Source: Asanoa sp040654855 (GTDB lineage: Bacteria; Actinomycetota; Actinomycetes; Mycobacteriales; Micromonosporaceae). Taken from it: a stretch of DNA of 39,081 nt. Shown piece after piece: positions 32,478 through 39,081 of the stretch; positions within the stretch are counted from its first letter, which is position 1, and each line of letters starts with the position of its first letter. The notes under the pieces were generated by a model. The model made no database searches. It was not told where the DNA came from and was given only the letters and a program-made list of their open reading frames with translations. The DNA lies in contig NZ_JBFAIU010000025.1 of assembly GCF_040654855.1 (NCBI RefSeq), positions 1 to 39,081 on the forward strand, given 5' to 3'. The position numbers and the translations under genes are program-made.

Positions 32478-34358
32478 TTGACACGCCGTTACCTGGTTCC
32501 CGGGGAGCCCAGCCGCCGCACCGGTCTCGCACTACTCTGCGTCGTCCTCGTCGCCTACTTCGGACTGTCGTACGACAACTTCTTCACCGTCTCCAACGGC
32601 CTGACGATCCTCATGAACGTCTCGGCCATCGCGATCGCGGCGATCGGCGCGATGTTCCTGGTCGTCTCGGGCAACGTCGACCTCTCGATCGGCGGCCAGT
32701 ACGCGCTGATCTCGGTGGTCACGGCACAGTTCGCCAAGGACTCGGGCAACGTGTGGCTCGCGGTGTTCGTCGGGCTGCTCACCGGCACGATCCTCGGGTT
32801 GGTCAACGGCATCCTCGTCAAGTACATGAAGATCTCGCCGCTCATCGTGACGCTGGGCACGATGGCGGTCTTCAAAGGGCTGGCCTATCTGGTCAGCAGC
32901 GGCAAGTCCGTGTTCGGCTTCTCGGACGCGTTCATCTTCCTGGGCCGCGCGCGGATCAACACCGTGCCGCTGCCGGTCATCATCGCCGCGGTGCTGTTCC
33001 TGATCGGCGGCTTCTGGCTGCTGCGCTCCGCGACGGGGTTGCGGTTGTTCGCGATCGGGGGCAACCAGCAGGCGGCCCGGCTGACCGGCGTCGACGTGGA
33101 CTGGCTGGTCGTCAAGCTCTACGTGCTCAACGGGCTGCTGATGGGCGTGGTGGCCCTGCTGACCACCGCGCGCCTCGGCAGCGGCACGCCGCAGATCGGC
33201 ACCTCGTTCGAGCTCGACGTGCTCACCGCCGTCATTCTCGGCGGAGTCGGCTTCGCCGGCGGCAGCGGCCATCCCGCCGGGGTGTTCGTCGGGGTGGCGA
33301 CCATCGGCATCCTCAGCTCCGGTCTGATCTTCGCGGGGCTCGAGGACTGGTGGCAGCAGATCAGCAAGGGCCTCGTTCTGCTGCTGGCGCTCGGCGCCGA
33401 CCAGATCGCGGAACACCGGCGGGCCCGGTCGGTGCGCAGGGACGCACCGGCGGAGGCCGCCGACCCGACGCCGGTGGCGGCATCACCACCGGTGTCGGGC
33501 ACCGCCGCGGACGAATACGGGCTCGGCGACGAGGCCCGGCGTACCCCCGGCGAAGTGGTCCTGAGAGCCAACGGGTTGGCACGCCGTTTCGGGTCGGTGT
33601 TCGCACTGCGCAACGGCACGTTCGACGTCCGCGCCGGGCAGGTGGTGTGCATCGTCGGCGACAACGGCGCCGGCAAGTCGACGCTCATCAAGCTCATCTC
33701 CGGGGTGCACCGGCCCGACGCCGGCACCATCGCGCTGGACGGCGAGCCGGTCGAGTTCGGCGGGCCGATCGACGCGCGCCGCGCCGGGATCGAGACCGTC
33801 CACCAGGACCTCGCGGTCTGTCCCAACCTCGGGGTGGCGCACAACCTGATCCTCGGTGACGAGCCGCGCCGCCGGATGTTCGGCGTCATCCCCGTACGCG
33901 ACGACGCGGCCGCCATCGCCCGCACCCAGGCCCGTCTCGCGTCGCTGGGCATCACGCTGACCGACATGAACCGGTCGGTCGGTCGGCTCTCCGGTGGGCA
34001 GCGGCAGTCGGTGTCGATCGCCCGCGCCATGAAGGAAGGCGTGAAGCTCGTCATCCTCGACGAGCCGACCGCGGCGCTGGGCGTCACGCAGACCCGCAAC
34101 GTGCTGCGGATCGCCCGGCAGGCGGCCGACAACGGTGCCGGCGTGATCCTGATCAGCCACGACATCCGCACCGTCTTCGCGATCGCCGACCGGGTCGTGG
34201 TGCTGCGGCTGGGCGAGGTCGTCTACGACGACGAGATCACGAACGTGACACACACCCGGCTGCTGCACCTGATGGCCGGCCTGGAGGACGTCCACGGCCC
34301 GTCGGGCCCGGCCGGCGACGAGGCGGCCCTGGACGCCGCCGTGGTGAAGGGAAACTGA
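32478..34358 (+). CDS. Fused CUT2 permease-ATPase (RbsC-RbsA-like) with one ATPase domain
   Basis: A 626-residue single chain. Residues about 1-315 are an RbsC-like permease with eight to ten hydrophobic segments and the family stretch LVVSGNVDLSIGG (61-73), and EAA-like GGNQQAARLTGVDV (194-207). A proline/alanine linker (about 318-355) leads to one ATPase domain (about 360-605) with Walker A GDNGAGKST (394-402), signature LSGGQRQ (504-510), Walker B LVILDEP (524-530) and H561. Ordinary RbsA carries two ATPase domains and is separate. Here a dimer of the fusion would supply two permeases and two ATPases. The start is a TTG with GAGGGG upstream. It overlaps the SDR gene as TGATG. I see no frameshift. 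Confidence 0.9.
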   Translation: MTRRYLVPGEPSRRTGLALLCVVLVAYFGLSYDNFFTVSNGLTILMNVSAIAIAAIGAMFLVVSGNVDLSIGGQYALISVVTAQFAKDSGNVWLAVFVGLLTGTILGLVNGILVKYMKISPLIVTLGTMAVFKGLAYLVSSGKSVFGFSDAFIFLGRARINTVPLPVIIAAVLFLIGGFWLLRSATGLRLFAIGGNQQAARLTGVDVDWLVVKLYVLNGLLMGVVALLTTARLGSGTPQIGTSFELDVLTAVILGGVGFAGGSGHPAGVFVGVATIGILSSGLIFAGLEDWWQQISKGLVLLLALGADQIAEHRRARSVRRDAPAEAADPTPVAASPPVSGTAADEYGLGDEARRTPGEVVLRANGLARRFGSVFALRNGTFDVRAGQVVCIVGDNGAGKSTLIKLISGVHRPDAGTIALDGEPVEFGGPIDARRAGIETVHQDLAVCPNLGVAHNLILGDEPRRRMFGVIPVRDDAAAIARTQARLASLGITLTDMNRSVGRLSGGQRQSVSIARAMKEGVKLVILDEPTAALGVTQTRNVLRIARQAADNGAGVILISHDIRTVFAIADRVVVLRLGEVVYDDEITNVTHTRLLHLMAGLEDVHGPSGPAGDEAALDAAVVKGN

Positions 34359-35122
34359 TGGGGCTCGACGACTTCGACCTCACCGGCAAGCGGGTGCTGG
34401 TCACCGGCGGCGGCGATGGTCTGGGCCGGCAGATGACCGAGGCGTTCGTCGACGCCGGTGCGACCGTGGTCATCTGCGGCCGGCGGCTCGCGCCGCTGGA
34501 GGCGACGGCCGCCGCCCTTCCCCGCGTGATCCCGATCCAGGCGGACGTGACCGTCCTGTCCGATGTGGACCGCCTGGTGGCCGAGGCCGGCGCGATCGAC
34601 GTTCTGGTCAACAACGCCGGCCTCGCACACCGCGCGTCCTGGCCCGAGGTCAGCTCCGAGGACTGGCGCTTCATCATGACGCTCAACGTCGAGTCACCGT
34701 TCTGGCTCTTCCAGCGGCTGGTCCCGGGGATGATCGAGCGCGGCTGGGGCCGCGTCGTCAACGTCGCGTCGGTCTACGGCCTCGTCGGCGGCGACTCCTC
34801 CCGCTACCCCGGGATCGACCTCGACATCGCGTCGTACTTCGCGAGCAAGCACGGCATCATCGGGCTCACGAAGTTCCTCGCGGCGCAGGTCGCACCGACC
34901 GGCGTGACGGTCAACGCGCTGTGCCCGGGCATGTTCCCGAGCCCGGCCAACGACGATGCGCTCCAGCCCGAGGTCGTCGCCGCGCTCGAGGCCGGCACCC
35001 CGATGCGCCGCCTGGGAACCGACCGCGAGCTGCGCTCGGCCGTGCTGTTCCTCGCCGCGCCGGCGTCGTCGTTCGTGACCGGCCACAGCCTCGTGGTCGA
35101 CGGCGGTTGGACCGTGTGGTGA
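34358..35122 (+). CDS. SDR-family dehydrogenase (gluconate-5-dehydrogenase-like)
   Basis: A 254-residue classical short-chain dehydrogenase. The cofactor motif TGGGDGLG is at 16-23 and NNAG at 85-88. The catalytic residues are N110, S138, Y160 and K164 (SYFASKHG). The C-terminal FVTGHSLVVDGGW ending is standard. An R-rich beta-2 end (CGRRL) suggests NADP use. The ATG at 34358 shares a base with the stop of the fused transporter gene, with AAGGGAA upstream. In a sugar-uptake operon it would oxidise a hydroxyl of the imported sugar acid or polyol; substrate unknown. Confidence 0.9.
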   Translation: MGLDDFDLTGKRVLVTGGGDGLGRQMTEAFVDAGATVVICGRRLAPLEATAAALPRVIPIQADVTVLSDVDRLVAEAGAIDVLVNNAGLAHRASWPEVSSEDWRFIMTLNVESPFWLFQRLVPGMIERGWGRVVNVASVYGLVGGDSSRYPGIDLDIASYFASKHGIIGLTKFLAAQVAPTGVTVNALCPGMFPSPANDDALQPEVVAALEAGTPMRRLGTDRELRSAVLFLAAPASSFVTGHSLVVDGGWTVW

Positions 35123-35186
35123 GCGGCGTCCCGTGACCCGGCCCGCTGCCGCTACCCGTCCCCCGCTTCAGCTTAGGAGCCACCCG

Positions 35187-36457
<1,271 letters not shown>

Positions 36458-36461
<4 letters not shown>

Positions 36462-37666
36462 AAATCGTCGACATCCGCGCCACCCCGGTCACCGTCCCGT
36501 TGAAGCGGCCCCTGCGCTGGTCGTTCGGGGTCGAGGTGTCGACCACGCGCGTCGTCGTCGAGCTGATCACCGACGAGGGCCTGGTCGGCGTCGGCGAGAC
36601 CCGCGGCGGCGACGAGGTGGTCCGGGCCCTGGAGCTGCACCGTGGCCTCTACATCGGACTCGACCCGCTGGAGGTCGGCCGGATCACCCGCCGGTTCTCC
36701 GTGTTCCGGATGACCAGCGAGCAACTCGCGCTCGTCGGCGCGGCCAAGCTCGCCGGCGCGGCGTTGGAGATGGCGTGCTGGGACCTGACCGGCAAGGCGC
36801 TCGGGAAGCGCTGTGGCGACCTGTGGGGCGGCATCGAGAACGAGCGCGTCGAGTTCGCGGCGTATGTCTTCTACCGGTACGCGTCGCCGACCGACATCGG
36901 CCGCGGCGAGCTGGCCGAAGACGCGGCCGACCACGCCGAAGAGCTCTTCGAGGCGCACGGCTTCCGCGACATCAAGTTCAAGAACGGCGTGCTGGAACCC
37001 GCACAGGAGATCCGCTCCGTCCGGCTGATGCGCGAACGGCTCGGCGACCGGCTCCGCAACCTGCGCGTCGACCCCAACGCGGTGTGGTCGGTGGAGACCA
37101 GCGTCCGGGTACTCAACGAGATCAACGACTTCGGGCTCGAGTTCTGCGAGGACCCGACGTGGGGCATCGAGGGGATGTCGCTGGTCCGCGAGCGCACGCC
37201 CGTGCCGCTGGCGACCAACATGTGCTGCGTCACCTTCGAGCAGATCCCGTTGGCCGTGCGGGCCCGCGCGGTCGACGTGATCCTCGGCGACATCCACTTC
37301 TGGGGCGGCCCGAGCGCCGTGCTCCAGCTCGCCAAGGTCTGCGAGACCTTCAACCTGGGCCTGAGCATCCACAGCGACCGCGAGCTCGGCATCTCCACGG
37401 CGGCCGTGCTCCACCTGGCCGGCGCGGAGACGATGGTCAGCCACGCGATCGACTCGCACCTGCCCGAGCAGGCCGACGACATCATCACCACACCGTTCGA
37501 GTTCCGCGAAGGGCGGCTCCAGGTGCCGACCGGACCCGGTCTCGGGGTCGAGATCGACCAGGACAAGCTGCGCTTCTACGCCGCGTACCACCGCAAGGTC
37601 GGCGAGGGCAGCGAGTTCGCCGACGCCGCGCAGACCTCGTTCCGCGCGAAGTTCCCGAGGTTCTGA
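36458..37666 (+). CDS. Enolase-superfamily sugar-acid dehydratase, glucarate-dehydratase-like
   Basis: A 402-residue enzyme with an N-terminal capping domain (1-130) and a barrel carrying a complete active site. K173 and K175 (DIKFKNG) form the K-x-K pair. The Mg ligands are D205 (RVDPNAVW), E231 (CEDPTWG) and N254 (LATNM); D278 and H305 (SIHSDRELGIS) form the acid/base dyad. Asparagine as third metal ligand and the H-S-x-x-x-L-G-I-S strand are features of the glucarate dehydratase subgroup. It would abstract a proton next to a carboxylate and eliminate water from an aldarate or aldonate. The GTG at 36458 has GAGGGGA five bases upstream. It couples to the next SDR gene through TGATG. Confidence 0.88.
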
Positions 37667-38427
37667 TGCGCCTGTCGGGGCGGGTCGCCCTGGTCACGGG
37701 CGCCACCGGCGGGATCGGGCCGCGGCTCGCCGCCCGGCTCGCCGCGGAGGGCGCCGCCGTCGCCGTCCACCACCGGCCCGACGACGCGCCGCAGGCCGCC
37801 GCGGTCGCCGACGAGATCACGGCGACCGGCGGCACCGCGATCACCGTCGCCGCCGACGTCGCGGACCCCACCGCGGTCGCCGCGTGTGTGGCCGAGGTCC
37901 GCACGCGCCTCGGCCCGATCTCGTCCCTGGTCTGCAACGCGGCGACCTCGGTGGCCGCGCGGCGCGAATGGCGCACCCTGACCGCCGCGCAGTGGTCGGA
38001 AACGCTGGCCGTCAACGTCACCGGCACGTTCCTCTGCGTCCAGGCCGCGTACGACGACCTGGTCGCGACCGGTCACGGCGCCGTCGTGGTCATGTCGTCG
38101 GTCACGCCCTTGCTGGGCCGGACGGGCAACCTCGCCTACGTCACGTCGAAGGCGGCCCTGATCGGCATGACCCGGTCGCTGGCCCGCGAGGTCGGTCCCG
38201 ACGGCGTACGCGTCAACGCGATCGCCCCCGGCGCGATCCGCACGCCGGCCGAGGCGGTGTACGGCGACCCGGCCGACCTCGAAGCGCAACTGGCGGACGT
38301 CCAGTCGCTGCGCCGGCGCGGCGAGCCCGACGACGTGGCCGCGGCGACCGCCTTCCTGCTCAGCGACGACGCCGCATTCGTCACCGGCCAGTTGCTGGTG
38401 GTCGACGGCGGCTGGGTGATGCCATGA
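37666..38427 (+). CDS. SDR-family dehydrogenase
   Basis: A 253-residue classical short-chain dehydrogenase. It has the cofactor motif TGATGGIG (11-18), a CNAA at 90-93 where NNAG is usual, and the catalytic S144 or S145, Y158 and K162 (AYVTSKAAL). The ending FVTGQLLVVDGGWVMP is typical. It is coupled on both sides: TGATG with the dehydratase and ATGA with the M81 gene. It is clearly different from the SDR at 34358, so the operon has two distinct oxidation steps. Confidence 0.9.
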   Translation: MRLSGRVALVTGATGGIGPRLAARLAAEGAAVAVHHRPDDAPQAAAVADEITATGGTAITVAADVADPTAVAACVAEVRTRLGPISSLVCNAATSVAARREWRTLTAAQWSETLAVNVTGTFLCVQAAYDDLVATGHGAVVVMSSVTPLLGRTGNLAYVTSKAALIGMTRSLAREVGPDGVRVNAIAPGAIRTPAEAVYGDPADLEAQLADVQSLRRRGEPDDVAAATAFLLSDDAAFVTGQLLVVDGGWVMP

Positions 38428-39081
38428 CGCGGCGGGTCGCGGTGGCGAGCATCATCCAGGAGACCAACACGTTCTCCCCGCAGCCGTCCACCATGGACGA
38501 CTTCATTTCGCAGGGCCTCTGGGTCGGCGCGGCGGCGGCCGCGCACAGCGAGGGCACCAACACCGAGATCGCCGGCGCCCTCGCCCGGCTCGCGCAGGAT
38601 GGCGTCGAGGGTGTGCCCATCGTGCGCGCGTGGGCGATGTCCGGTGGCGTGCTCGAGGAGGCCGCGCTCCGGCAGCTGCGCGCGTTGCTGGTCGACAACC
38701 TCGTCGCCGCCGGCCCCGTCGACGCGCTCGTGCTCTGCCTGCACGGCGCGCTCACCGCCGCCGGCGAGTTCGACGCCGACGCGCACCTCGCCGAGGCGGC
38801 CCGCGCCGCGCTGCCGCCCGGCGCGCCGATCGTGGTCACGCACGACCTGCACGCCAACGTCACCGCGCGCGTCGTGGCCGCCGCGGACGCCCTGATCGGG
38901 TTCCACACCTACCCTCACGTCGACCAGGGCGACACCGGCCGGCGCGGCGCGGAACTCGCCCTGCGCCTGCTGCGGGACGCCGATCGGCGCATCGGGACCG
39001 TGCTCGCGAAGCGGCCCATGCTCGTGCCGCGGCCGACCTCGATCCGGCCGCAGCCGGCGACGCCCGGCCAGGTGCCGCGCC
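38424..39081 (+). CDS. M81-family metallopeptidase (MlrC-like), C-terminus cut by window edge
   Basis: The first 219 residues of a second M81 protein; the family is about 490 residues, so more than half lies beyond the right end. Visible elements are SIIQETNTFSP (9-19), LHGALTAAGEFDADAHL (106-122), the histidine-rich HDLHANVTARV (140-150) and HTYPHVDQGDTGRRG (161-175). The first motif has QE where the copy at 15245-16720 has HE, so the two belong to different subgroups and are not recent duplicates. The ATG at 38424 overlaps the SDR stop as ATGA. It is a co-translated member of the CUT2 operon. Confidence 0.88.
   Translation, partial: MTRRVAVASIIQETNTFSPQPSTMDDFISQGLWVGAAAAAHSEGTNTEIAGALARLAQDGVEGVPIVRAWAMSGGVLEEAALRQLRALLVDNLVAAGPVDALVLCLHGALTAAGEFDADAHLAEAARAALPPGAPIVVTHDLHANVTARVVAAADALIGFHTYPHVDQGDTGRRGAELALRLLRDADRRIGTVLAKRPMLVPRPTSIRPQPATPGQVPR

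Noticed and set aside
31373..33859. 828-codon open frame overlapping the CUT2 binding protein and fused transporter
   Set aside because: Out of frame with two clearly recognisable genes; composition is R/G/H-rich and it has no domains.

Overview
The window is high-GC DNA (roughly 70 percent by eye) with dense, translationally coupled genes, many GTG starts, Tat-type lipoprotein signals and an ABATE/CGNR regulator. This points to an actinomycete chromosome; the genus cannot be told from sequence alone. Thirty-four protein genes are supported, two of them cut by the window ends. I see no rRNA, tRNA, CRISPR array, insertion sequence, integrase or attachment site, and no gene-free stretch longer than about 240 bases. 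The whole window is uptake and catabolism of small organic substrates with local regulators.

Region A (1-10057, minus strand) is one long operon. A CUT1-type sugar ABC transporter (two permeases and a lipoprotein, no ATPase) is followed by a DUF624 membrane protein, a tandem RidA-like protein, a class V aminotransferase, an amidohydrolase, a DUF4432 mutarotase-like protein, a Gfo/Idh/MocA oxidoreductase and an M20 peptidase (cut at base 1). Most junctions overlap as ATGA or similar. A hairpin after the binding-protein gene probably separates transporter from enzyme expression. Divergent from it (10274-12848) run a CGNR-type regulator, an amidohydrolase and a protein of a family I cannot assign.

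Region B (12897-25522) starts with a Tat-exported paralogue of that unassigned protein, convergent with it across a hairpin. It continues with IclR regulator 1, then a minus-strand operon of an Opp/Dpp transporter (fused DF ATPase, C, B, binding lipoprotein), a creatininase-family amidohydrolase and an M81 (MlrC-like) metallopeptidase. Divergent from the transporter are a glutamate-1-semialdehyde-aminomutase-like class III aminotransferase and a zinc alcohol dehydrogenase.

Region C (25351-31053, minus) holds IclR regulator 2, an N-acyl-D-amino-acid deacylase, a D-serine-dehydratase-like PLP enzyme, a second Gfo/Idh/MocA oxidoreductase and an actinobacterial protein of unknown function. Region D (31263-39081, plus), divergent from IclR 2, holds a CUT2-type binding lipoprotein, one polypeptide fusing permease and ATPase, two SDR dehydrogenases, a second GSA-aminomutase-like aminotransferase, a glucarate-dehydratase-like enolase-superfamily enzyme and a second M81 protein (cut at the right end).

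The most noteworthy things are the unassigned paralogue pair, the recurrence of IclR + ABC importer + GSA-aminomutase-like aminotransferase + dehydrogenase + M81 in two differently built modules, the fused CUT2 transporter, and operator-like repeats in the divergent promoter regions. Together they suggest related pathways for amine- and amide-bearing sugar or amino-acid derivatives; the substrates are not known.
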